Positions 18,439 through 26,867 of a stretch of 64,000 nucleotides of DNA are shown piece by piece; the stretch's first letter is position 1; every line of letters starts with the position of its first letter. Under the pieces are notes generated by a model. That model was given only the letters and a program-made list of their open reading frames with translations. It had not been told where the DNA came from and did no database searches. Origin of the DNA: Flavobacteriaceae bacterium MAR_2010_72 (GTDB taxonomy: Bacteria; Bacteroidota; Bacteroidia; Flavobacteriales; Flavobacteriaceae). Location: positions 1 to 64,000 of the forward strand of contig QXCW01000002.1 of assembly GCA_003550275.1 (NCBI GenBank), given 5' to 3'. Both the position numbers and the translations under genes were made by a program.

Positions 18439-19767
18439 ATGATTAAAAAAATTTTCATTGTAGCTTTTTTAACAGGGTTTTCTCAAATAATTTCGTTAGT
18501 TTCTGTTGGATTTTTAAAAACATTAGACCAGTCTTTAGTTTATGATATAGGTAATTATGAATCCTTAATAGTTGTTTTTACCGCAATAATTTCTTTAGGG
18601 CTACAATTAGTAACAGTTAGGGATATAGCTGTATCTGAAAAATGGAAAGCCATTCTGTTGAATAGTCAAAGAGATCGATTTACGTTTTCGTTCGTTGTCC
18701 TCATCGGTATTTTATTAGTTGATGTTTTTTTTAAAAGGTTAGAGTTAGAAACACTTTTATTTTACGTGGTTATTCCATTAATAGCTCTCAATGGGGATTA
18801 CTCATTTTATGGTAAAGGCGAACCTGAAAGAGGAGCTTTTTTGTCTTTTTTAAGAGTCGGTATTTTATCAATATTTATCATTTTTAGTGTGGTTTTTGAT
18901 AACCCTTATGTTAAAATAACCTACGTAGTCACAACGCTAGTTACCTATTTTGTGGTTGGGTCGTTATCTTCTCATTTCAATAAGCAAAGCTACTTTGTGA
19001 AACCCAAATTAGATTTTTATAAGTCATATATTAACTCATTAGATGTTGGATTGGCTTCATTTGCTTTAGTTTTCTTTGGACTTGGGATCATTTCTTTTGC
19101 CAGTTATTTTTACACAGAAGAAGCGGTGGCAAATGCATATTTATTATTGAAAATTTATGTCTTCTATGTGGGGATAAAAAGGTTGTTGGTCCAGATATTA
19201 TTTAAGGAGTTAAAAGACGAAGCTTTAGTAATAATAGTTGACAAAATAGGTATGGTGATAGCGATATCTGTTATAATAGCTTTAGTCTATTATCCTGAAT
19301 ATTCTATTAAATTCTTTGCAAAAAACTATCAAAAGTCTATTGAAAACTTACCATTTTTATTACCAGCAATCTTTTTCACTTCAATTTCGTTTGCTGGACC
19401 ATTAGAGTTACTGTTAAAAAACAAAGACAAAACATATTCTTTAGGTTTTATTTTAGGCGCATCAATAGTTTTAGCACTAGTTTTCATATTTAGTTTTGTC
19501 GATAACACCAATGAAGCATTTATTTATCTAGCAATTTCTGTAGGCGAATGTTCTGCAATTGCGATACATGGCTGGGGATTAAATAAGTTTAAATTTTTTA
19601 AAACTAGAGGGTTATATGCTATTGGAGTAGTCGGACTTCTTTTCGGGATAAATTATATATTTCTTTTATTTGGAAGTAAAATATTATCATTAGTATTGTT
19701 CGTACTTTCAGTTTCAATTTATATTTTGTTTGTTTTCAGAAAAAAAATAAAGGTTACTATTGATTAA
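18439..19767 (+). CDS. Wzx-type polysaccharide flippase (MOP superfamily)
   Basis: 442-residue integral membrane protein with about twelve hydrophobic segments, beginning FIVAFLTGFSQIISLVSVGFL, typical of MOP-superfamily O-unit translocases. It would flip undecaprenyl-linked repeat units to the periplasm. Its final codons overlap the possible TTG start of the polymerase. A second, unrelated-looking flippase gene lies at 57390. Assignment is by topology and context. Confidence 0.75.
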   Translation: MIKKIFIVAFLTGFSQIISLVSVGFLKTLDQSLVYDIGNYESLIVVFTAIISLGLQLVTVRDIAVSEKWKAILLNSQRDRFTFSFVVLIGILLVDVFFKRLELETLLFYVVIPLIALNGDYSFYGKGEPERGAFLSFLRVGILSIFIIFSVVFDNPYVKITYVVTTLVTYFVVGSLSSHFNKQSYFVKPKLDFYKSYINSLDVGLASFALVFFGLGIISFASYFYTEEAVANAYLLLKIYVFYVGIKRLLVQILFKELKDEALVIIVDKIGMVIAISVIIALVYYPEYSIKFFAKNYQKSIENLPFLLPAIFFTSISFAGPLELLLKNKDKTYSLGFILGASIVLALVFIFSFVDNTNEAFIYLAISVGECSAIAIHGWGLNKFKFFKTRGLYAIGVVGLLFGINYIFLLFGSKILSLVLFVLSVSIYILFVFRKKIKVTID

Positions 19768-19783
19768 AAAATTGTTTAGTAGA

Positions 19784-20995
19784 ATGAGTTTTAAAATAAA
19801 AAAATCGAAATACAGCCCGCTATACATTTATATTTATGTGTTGTTGTTTTTTGGATTAGCATTCACTAAAACCCAAATTTTTGGCCCATTATATTTACAT
19901 GATTTAGTTTTAATATTATTTACAATATATTCTCTAACGGTAAGACGGTTAAGTAGCATTAAACATCTAGCTCTTTTTGTGTTCATTTGCATATCCATAA
20001 TATATCTATTTTATTCATTATCATTAACGGAACTGTCTCAAGAGCTTAAAATAGTTGCATTGCGTCAATTCATGTTATACTTCTATTTCATCATTGCTTT
20101 CATATTTTACAACCAATACATTAAAAATCATGATATATACCCTTTAATTAAATTTTTAAAGAATATTGGATTTGTTTCAATTGCTTTACAAATATTTTAC
20201 TTTCTGTATTTAATCCTTTTTAATTATAATAATTTCAGTCTTTTTGAAGGTTATAATTATTATTCGCCAGCAATAATGTTTGGAATAATTAATTTTGGAG
20301 CTTATGTTTTAGTTTATAAAAAAGGAGTATTAAAATGGACATTTTTTTTGATGGCGCTCTTGCTTTCAACTCTTTTAGGGCATGCCTCTTTATTTTTAGC
20401 GGTTTTCACGTTAGCATTAATGTACTTCTTAATAAAGGTGAATCTAAAAGGGAAAATTATAGCCATTCTTCTAGTAATAATTAGTGTTTCGATATTATTA
20501 TTTCTTCCTCAATTTCAAGACAATAATGCATCTTGGAGGTTAATGTTTTGGGGCGAGTTGAGCAACATTATGTTTTTAGATAATTTTGGAATTTTTGGAG
20601 AAGGGTTTGGTCAGCCTTATGCTAGCAATGAATTTGCACAAGAACTATATGACAAATTGGGCTCTCAAGGTTTTTTCGATAGATCAAAACCATTAGAAAG
20701 ATGGGTATCACCTCCCCATAATTCTTTTTTAACAATTTGTTTTCATACAGGATTTATTTCATTAGTATTATTATTTGAGCCGTTAAAAAAGGCATTCGCA
20801 TTTTTTTTTGTAAATACCGATGTTATTTTAGACAGGAACAAATTGTTTTTGTTATTGTTGCTTCTTGGTTATATGGTATGGGTGTCGTTTAATGTCATAT
20901 TAGAACTTCCACACTCTGCATTTATGTTTTGGCTAGCTTATTTTGTAGCAATTGAATATTTTAATTCTAAAAAGAGACTAAATGAGCACATTTGA
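19784..20995 (+). CDS. Wzy/O-antigen polymerase-like membrane protein 1
   Basis: About 403 residues with many hydrophobic helices and a periplasmic loop holding FGEGFGQPYA, SPPHNSFLTI and SFNVILELPHS. The PHNSF segment is typical of the Wzy/WaaL superfamily. I prefer ATG 19784; an in-frame TTG at 19760 would overlap the flippase stop by 8 bases. The protein is a clear paralogue of the one at 30219 (same LRQFM, WRL-FW, GEGFG, PHNSF and NVILELPHS landmarks in order). A run of nine T lies near 20811-20819 within the coding sequence. Confidence 0.75.
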   Translation: MSFKIKKSKYSPLYIYIYVLLFFGLAFTKTQIFGPLYLHDLVLILFTIYSLTVRRLSSIKHLALFVFICISIIYLFYSLSLTELSQELKIVALRQFMLYFYFIIAFIFYNQYIKNHDIYPLIKFLKNIGFVSIALQIFYFLYLILFNYNNFSLFEGYNYYSPAIMFGIINFGAYVLVYKKGVLKWTFFLMALLLSTLLGHASLFLAVFTLALMYFLIKVNLKGKIIAILLVIISVSILLFLPQFQDNNASWRLMFWGELSNIMFLDNFGIFGEGFGQPYASNEFAQELYDKLGSQGFFDRSKPLERWVSPPHNSFLTICFHTGFISLVLLFEPLKKAFAFFFVNTDVILDRNKLFLLLLLLGYMVWVSFNVILELPHSAFMFWLAYFVAIEYFNSKKRLNEHI

Positions 20996-21095
20996 ATTGA
21001 GTTCTCCGATTGAAATTATTTCATCATTTATGTTTCCAAAATCACTTGTGTTAAAATTACCCAACTTGACACTAAATAGAAATCAAAAGGTATAA
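20982..21095 (+). CDS. possible 37-residue ORF after polymerase 1
   Basis: ATG 20982 lies inside the last codons of the polymerase in another frame and runs to TAA at 21093-21095. The product begins MSTFELSSPIEIISSF and has no recognisable domain. It could be a coupled small protein or the remnant of a lost gene. Support is only an open frame in an otherwise empty 113-base gap. Confidence 0.2.
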   Translation: MSTFELSSPIEIISSFMFPKSLVLKLPNLTLNRNQKV

Positions 21096-21108
21096 TTATT
21101 TTAAAAAA

Positions 21109-22215
21109 ATGAAACAAAACGACATAAATAAACCCAACATTCTCTTTCTTGCCCAGTTACCACCACCAGTGCATGGGGCGTCATTAATCAATAAAAGCAT
21201 TTTAGAAAGCCCTATCATTAATGAAAAGTTCAATTTTATAGTATTACCCTTAAAATTTGTAAATACGATTGAAGAAATTGGTAAAGCATCTTTAATTAAA
21301 GCTTGGATGTTTATAAAGATAGTTTCAAAACTGATGTACACTCTACTAGTTAATAAGATAGATTTGGTGTATTTTACAATATCTCCTATTGGGTTTGCTT
21401 TTTATAGAGATGTTTTATTGGTTGTTTTAATAAAATTATTTAACAAAAGAATCGTATATCATTTACACGGAAAAGGCATTAAAGAAAACTCAAGAAATTC
21501 TAAATTGAATAAAATTTTATACAAATTTGTTTTTAACAATACAAAAGTCATTACGCTCTCTGAAACATTAAACCTAGATATTGATAATGTATATAATCAA
21601 GAACCTTTTGTACTAAATAATGGCATTTTTGATTTAAAAATCAGTAAATCAATTAATCAAAAACCTTCCATAACCTTTGTTTATTTATCAAATTTAATTT
21701 TGTCTAAAGGGATTATGATTTTTTTGGAAGCTATTGTATTAACACATTCAAAAGGATATGATTTTAAAGTTAAAATAATTGGTAATTCTGCGGATATTAC
21801 TATTAGCGAAGTTAAGGAATTCATTATCAAGAATAAACTAACGGAAGCGGTTTCAGTATTAGGCCCAAAATATGATAATGATAAATTCCAAGAGCTGGCA
21901 ACCTCTGATGTATTTGTATTCCCAACCTTAAATGATTGTTTTCCACTATCAATTTTAGAAGCGATGCAAATGCATCTTCCAGTAATTTCAACATCAAATG
22001 GAGCGATTTCAGATATGATTGAGCACAATATAAATGGCTTTATAGTTAAAGAAGGAAGCGTAAAAGATTTATCCAATGCCATGATAAAATATATAGAGAA
22101 TACAGATTTAATAATTGAACATGGATTGAATAATAATATTAAGTTTAAGAGCAACTATACTCAAGAAGATTTTGAATATAACTTTATAGAAATATTCAAT
22201 AAAATATTAAATTAA
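21109..22215 (+). CDS. glycosyltransferase family 4
   Basis: GT-B retaining glycosyltransferase of 368 residues. The N-terminal acceptor domain starts LFLAQLPPPVHGASLIN. The C-terminal GT4 core has FPTLNDCFPLSILEAMQMHLPV and the donor-binding Glu region before STSNGAISDMIEH. Predicted cytoplasmic or membrane-peripheral enzyme extending the lipid-linked repeat unit; the sugar donor cannot be told. Followed 1 base later by asnB. Confidence 0.88.
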   Translation: MKQNDINKPNILFLAQLPPPVHGASLINKSILESPIINEKFNFIVLPLKFVNTIEEIGKASLIKAWMFIKIVSKLMYTLLVNKIDLVYFTISPIGFAFYRDVLLVVLIKLFNKRIVYHLHGKGIKENSRNSKLNKILYKFVFNNTKVITLSETLNLDIDNVYNQEPFVLNNGIFDLKISKSINQKPSITFVYLSNLILSKGIMIFLEAIVLTHSKGYDFKVKIIGNSADITISEVKEFIIKNKLTEAVSVLGPKYDNDKFQELATSDVFVFPTLNDCFPLSILEAMQMHLPVISTSNGAISDMIEHNINGFIVKEGSVKDLSNAMIKYIENTDLIIEHGLNNNIKFKSNYTQEDFEYNFIEIFNKILN

Positions 22216-22216
22216 T

Positions 22217-24106
22217 ATGTGCGGAATTTCAGGGTTTATAGGTTTTGAGAACAATTCAGAATTAGCAATTAAAGCTAATAAAACACAAGTGCATAGGGGT
22301 CCAGATAGTCAAGACATATGGTTTGATAATCATATTGCATTATCTCATCAAAGGCTTTCCATTATCGATTTAAATAAGAGATCGAACCAACCTTTGCACA
22401 AAGACGAGTATGTGATAATATATAATGGAGAATTATACAATTACAAGGAACTTAAAAAGTATTTGATTGAAACTCACGATTCAATTTTTACAACACAATC
22501 GGATACTGAAGTTATTTTAGAGTTTTATATTAAAGAAAAGGAACAATGTTTAAGGCATTTTGAAGGAATGTTTGCTTTTGCAATTTACAATAAAAAGTCA
22601 AAAGAAGTTTTTTTGGCAAGAGATCATTTTGGGATAAAACCATTATTTTATTCAAAAATCAACAGCAATATTTGTTTTTCATCTGAACTTAAAACACTTA
22701 TAGAAGTACCAGGTTTTAGTAAGGCGATTAACAAAAAAAGTCTTATAAGTTCATTAAACTATGTTTGGATCCCAGGAAACGAGTCAATGTTTATTGGTAC
22801 TTATAAATTACCACCCGCACACTTTATGACCATTTCACCCAACAAAAAAATAAAATTGCACAGTTATTGGGAACTTTCAAGTAAATCAGAAAGTCAGTTA
22901 ACAGAAAAAGCAGTCATTTCTCAATTGGAAGATGTTCTCGAAGAATCAATTAAAAAACATATGATTTCAGATGTCCCGGTAAGCACTTTTTTAAGTGGAG
23001 GTCTTGACTCTTCATTGATTTCGGTAATTGCGTCAAAGCACACTAATAAACTCTCAACGTATACTATAACAACAACAGACAAAGATAGAAGTATTGAACG
23101 CATGCCTGATGATCAAAAATATGCTAGAATTGTTGCACAACAAAATGAATTTGATCACAATGAAATTGAGCTATCACCGGATATAATAAAACTACTTCCG
23201 GAGATGGTAAAAACTTTAGATGAACCAATTGGTGATCCTGCTGCAATAAATACTTATTTAATCTGTAAAGCAGCAAGACAAAGAGGGGTAAAGGTTTTAC
23301 TTTCAGGAATGGGCGCAGATGAGTTGTTTTTTGGGTACCAAAGACATCGGGCTACTCTATTATCAAGATATTACTATAAATTACCACAAATTATTAAAAT
23401 CCCGATATTTGAACTAACAAAACTATTACCTGTTAGGGTAGGAAAAAAAGGTATTAAAATAACTAGATGGGCCAAACGTTTTTTAAGTTTTGCTTCCTTA
23501 CAAACTGAAAGAGCATATATGAGAAGTTATTCGTATTATAATGAAGAAGAACTTAATAATCTATTAGTAGGAAACAATGAGATTGAAATCAAATCTATTT
23601 ACAATGATCATAAGTTAATTTTTGATCAAAAATTTAAACATGACACTATTAATCAAATTTGTAATACTGATATTAATATGTTTATGAACGGTTTGAATTT
23701 AACCTATTCAGACCGGGCGTCTATGGCTGCTTCAGTAGAAGTTAGAGTTCCTTTTATTGACAAAAAAGTAGTAGAATTTGCGATGACAATTCCCAGTAAA
23801 TTTAAATATAAAAACCATAAGACTAAATATATTCTAAAGAGGGCAGCCGAAAAGTATTTGGATAAAGATATAATTTATAGAAAGAAGGCTTCTTTTGGTG
23901 CTCCTATCCGTTCTTGGGTTTCAAATGAACTAAAATCAATGGTTGACGAATTGCTATCAAAAGAACAAGTTGAAAATAGAGGCATCTTTAACTACGAGTT
24001 TATAGCCGACATGATAAATAAGGATAGAGAAGGCAAACAAGATTATGCTTATCAAATTTATCAACTATTAACGATCGAACTTTGGTTTAGGGCTTTCGTT
24101 GATTAA
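22217..24106 (+). CDS. asnB: asparagine synthase (glutamine-hydrolysing)-like amidotransferase
   Basis: Class II glutamine amidotransferase fused to an AsnB-type ATP-pyrophosphatase domain, 629 residues. The nucleophile Cys2 is in MCGISGF, with HRGPD and RLSIIDL in the glutaminase domain and the PP-loop SGGLDSS (260-266) in the synthetase domain. It lies inside the glycan locus, 1 base after GT4. AsnB homologues in O-antigen loci (WbpS type) amidate uronic acids, and ManNAcA and GlcA pathways are both encoded here, so sugar amidation is a real alternative to asparagine synthesis. Sequence alone does not decide. Confidence 0.85.
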   Translation: MCGISGFIGFENNSELAIKANKTQVHRGPDSQDIWFDNHIALSHQRLSIIDLNKRSNQPLHKDEYVIIYNGELYNYKELKKYLIETHDSIFTTQSDTEVILEFYIKEKEQCLRHFEGMFAFAIYNKKSKEVFLARDHFGIKPLFYSKINSNICFSSELKTLIEVPGFSKAINKKSLISSLNYVWIPGNESMFIGTYKLPPAHFMTISPNKKIKLHSYWELSSKSESQLTEKAVISQLEDVLEESIKKHMISDVPVSTFLSGGLDSSLISVIASKHTNKLSTYTITTTDKDRSIERMPDDQKYARIVAQQNEFDHNEIELSPDIIKLLPEMVKTLDEPIGDPAAINTYLICKAARQRGVKVLLSGMGADELFFGYQRHRATLLSRYYYKLPQIIKIPIFELTKLLPVRVGKKGIKITRWAKRFLSFASLQTERAYMRSYSYYNEEELNNLLVGNNEIEIKSIYNDHKLIFDQKFKHDTINQICNTDINMFMNGLNLTYSDRASMAASVEVRVPFIDKKVVEFAMTIPSKFKYKNHKTKYILKRAAEKYLDKDIIYRKKASFGAPIRSWVSNELKSMVDELLSKEQVENRGIFNYEFIADMINKDREGKQDYAYQIYQLLTIELWFRAFVD

Positions 24107-24134
24107 TAATAATCAAGATTAAAATTAAAAAGAC

Positions 24135-25748
24135 ATGAGAATTTTAATAACATTAGTTTTGGCTTCTAATTTAGTTTATAGTCAAAATAATTTAATAATC
24201 AAAGACACATTACAAACCACGATTCTAAATTCTGAATTAAGACTAAATGGTAATAATATTATTGGAAAAGGAAATATTAACATAAATGGAATTTCAACTT
24301 TGTATGGCGCTAATTTAATACATAATGAGTCACCATTGGCGGCGCCTGAATTATCTTATAAGGGCTTTAGACAATCTTGGAGGATGGGAATTGACGTCGC
24401 TAATAATGGAGGAGGGAACGACTTCGTATTATTAGCAAGAGACGTGCATGGAGAAGGTGTAAATGATTTAATATACATGAATCGAAACAAAGAAGGTGAT
24501 AATTCAATAAATGACACTAGTGGCTACCCATCATTAGGAATATTTTATACACCGGCAAGCCCAAATGTTCAAACCATGTTTGGAACACCTGAATTAAAAC
24601 CTAATAGAACAACTGTTGGAATTAGAAAGGCTAAAGCAACAACTTCTAATTACATGCTAGGCTTTTTTGAAACTTCAGATAATCACGTTGATTACGGGAT
24701 TAATAATGAGTTTGAGCATGCTCCATTTTTAAAGGTGAGAGGAGATATATCTATTTTGTCAAGCGATATAAATAATCCCCCATCATTAATTTTAAATGCA
24801 AATCCAAATGACTCTAAAACCAATTATGTGATAAAAAGCTATCATAGTGGCATCACAGGGTACGAATTACATTTTTTAAACGACTCAAATACTTTTTATA
24901 AATATAATTTAAATAATCAAGTCTCTACGTTTAATCATTCTATTTATGCTACAGGAAGATTAGCTATTGGGGATAATTCTCAATCTTATAAAGGTGTTAT
25001 TAATGTTAAAGGCGTAAGAGGTAGTGGTGTTCAAACAGCATTACAATTAAGTGCTGGAGATGCTTCATTTAGTGGCGATGCTACCCGCTTATTATTTTCA
25101 AACATAGGAACTACTAATTTTTATAATGCCGCAATAGATTTAGTTACAACAACTAGCAATCCAAGTTTTTTAAACCCAAAACTAGATTTTAAATTACAAG
25201 ACAATAACACTTTTGGGCTTCTTAATATGACTACTAAAATGTCTATATCAAATTCTGGAAATGTTACGGCAGCACAATTTAATGGAGTTGCTTTAAAATC
25301 AGATGGTGACGTTAATAAGTCCTTAAGAGAAGATGGCACGTATATGCAAGAACAAAGCTCATATACAATTGGCGTTCAAGCCCATTCTATAGACCCAGAA
25401 GACAATGAAATTAGGTATTTTGGGAATATGCCAAAAGCACCACAAAAAGAATCTAATAAAAATAAGGTGTTTATTAGACAACAAGGGAGTATAAAAGGTA
25501 TTGAAATTTATTGTTATTCAGAAACAGCTGGATCAAACGAAAATTGGAGCTTATATTTAAGAATTAATGATAAAAAGGATTATTTGATTTCAACAATTTC
25601 AACCTCAACTAATGAGCGAATTTTCAGCAATCATTTAATCGACATTGATTTGAAAGAAGGAGATTATTTTGAAATTAAAAGCGTTAACCCCGATTGGTCT
25701 ATAAATCCAACTAAAACCACATTTGGAGGTTATATAAAGATTAATTAG
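24135..25748 (+). CDS. secreted phage tail-fibre-like protein of unknown function
   Basis: A 537-residue protein with an N-terminal signal peptide (MRILITLVLASNLVYSQ, cleavage after about residue 17). No enzyme motif is recognised. The middle (about 265-405) has the small-residue, Asn/Gly-rich style of phage tail-fibre shafts, ending in MSISNSGNVTAAQFNGVAL and LREDGTYM, which resembles sequences preceding S74-type or receptor-binding tips. The last 120 residues form a separate beta-rich domain (FIRQQGSIKGIEIY, NENWSLYLRIN). There is no obvious type IX sorting domain. It sits between asnB and a lipoprotein gene in the glycan locus, suggesting a surface role such as binding or processing the polysaccharide. 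Confidence 0.55.
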   Translation: MRILITLVLASNLVYSQNNLIIKDTLQTTILNSELRLNGNNIIGKGNININGISTLYGANLIHNESPLAAPELSYKGFRQSWRMGIDVANNGGGNDFVLLARDVHGEGVNDLIYMNRNKEGDNSINDTSGYPSLGIFYTPASPNVQTMFGTPELKPNRTTVGIRKAKATTSNYMLGFFETSDNHVDYGINNEFEHAPFLKVRGDISILSSDINNPPSLILNANPNDSKTNYVIKSYHSGITGYELHFLNDSNTFYKYNLNNQVSTFNHSIYATGRLAIGDNSQSYKGVINVKGVRGSGVQTALQLSAGDASFSGDATRLLFSNIGTTNFYNAAIDLVTTTSNPSFLNPKLDFKLQDNNTFGLLNMTTKMSISNSGNVTAAQFNGVALKSDGDVNKSLREDGTYMQEQSSYTIGVQAHSIDPEDNEIRYFGNMPKAPQKESNKNKVFIRQQGSIKGIEIYCYSETAGSNENWSLYLRINDKKDYLISTISTSTNERIFSNHLIDIDLKEGDYFEIKSVNPDWSINPTKTTFGGYIKIN

Positions 25749-25868
25749 CACGAAACAATGAAGAATGTAGTAAAGGAAGAATTTTTACTGATGTATTAGA
25801 TTTGACCTCAATTGTTGAAGTTAAGTTTTACAATTTAATAAACGGTATTAATAAAACACACCATTGAC

Positions 25869-26804
25869 ATGAAAAAAGTATTAAGCTTAATTTGTATTAT
25901 TGTTGTATTGTCTTGTAAAAAAGACTCAAGTAGCAAAAGCTCCAACATTGAAACCGATGAAACACCCTCTGATAAAATTTATAAAGACAAAGAACTTGAA
26001 GCGGCTCTTTATGAAGGGTTTTTTGTAACAAACAACACAGGCTTCGATATAGCTATAAAAAACAACATGATGTATTTACTTAAAACAAATGCATCCGAAA
26101 CAGATAAATCAACTAATTTTTTTTTAGATGTTATACCACAAAATGGGCCATTACAAAATTTTGATCTTTCAACTTCTGAAATTGCTTTTAATGATAGTTT
26201 AAGCTCGAATTATTCTAATGTTGCTATTTATAGGATTGCTCTTCCAAAGGTAAGTGGAGAATACGAAATTATAATTGGGCAATACGATAATTCCGGAAGG
26301 TTATGGACCTCAAGAATTAGGTCAAACATGCTAGACCAGAACATCAATAATTACAAAAATGAGTATGTCAAAAACACAATAACTAACAGATATTTGAAAG
26401 AATTTGAATTGGCACTTAAACAAGGTTATTTTATGTTACAACCTACAGGTTACGACTTGCTTGTAAATAAAAATTTAATATATTTCATAAAACCCATACA
26501 AGTTGGAGTTGATCTTGATGCAAGGTTCTATCTTCATATTAAATTTGATAATACAGAAGAAAAAATGATTCTAGATTTCAATGGAAGAGACTATACGGTA
26601 AATCAGTTGTTAGGGCAAAAATATGAAAATTTTACAGTAATCAGGAAAGTAATCCCTGTTGAAAAGAGGATTATTGAAATTGGAGCGGGACAATTCAACA
26701 ATAAAGGTAGAACTTGGGGTGTGGTATATGATTTAGAAAGATTATATGATAATATCACTTATCTATACGACAACCAATATAGAGATTTTTTAGGAACTAA
26801 ATAA
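25869..26804 (+). CDS. lipoprotein with two tandem homologous domains
   Basis: 311 residues with signal peptide and lipobox VLSC (Cys16). Two related units of about 120 residues follow, near 41-160 and 175-296. Both show an ALxxG(F/Y)F start, TG(F/Y)D, (K/N)N-x-x-Y and GQ(Y/F)xNxGRxW near the end. I do not recognise the family. The gene lies 120 bases after the fibre-like gene and 63 before the oxidoreductase. A surface-exposed or periplasmic binding protein for glycan is possible but unproven. A nine-T run at about 26117-26125 lies within the coding region. Confidence 0.6.
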   Translation: MKKVLSLICIIVVLSCKKDSSSKSSNIETDETPSDKIYKDKELEAALYEGFFVTNNTGFDIAIKNNMMYLLKTNASETDKSTNFFLDVIPQNGPLQNFDLSTSEIAFNDSLSSNYSNVAIYRIALPKVSGEYEIIIGQYDNSGRLWTSRIRSNMLDQNINNYKNEYVKNTITNRYLKEFELALKQGYFMLQPTGYDLLVNKNLIYFIKPIQVGVDLDARFYLHIKFDNTEEKMILDFNGRDYTVNQLLGQKYENFTVIRKVIPVEKRIIEIGAGQFNNKGRTWGVVYDLERLYDNITYLYDNQYRDFLGTK

Positions 26805-26867
26805 CAAACAAGAGACCTCATAAAACTTAAAGAACATTAAGATGTTGTTTAAGTAGGTAAAAAACAG

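Noticed and set aside
18372-18446. Open frame starting KHIVLVVVYNPRG, resembling a glycosyltransferase N-terminus
   Set aside because: About 24 codons, no start codon and an upstream in-frame stop. Too short to call even as a remnant.
24135-25748. Prophage remnant
   Set aside because: No integrase, capsid, terminase or tail-assembly genes occur nearby, and the protein has its own signal peptide.
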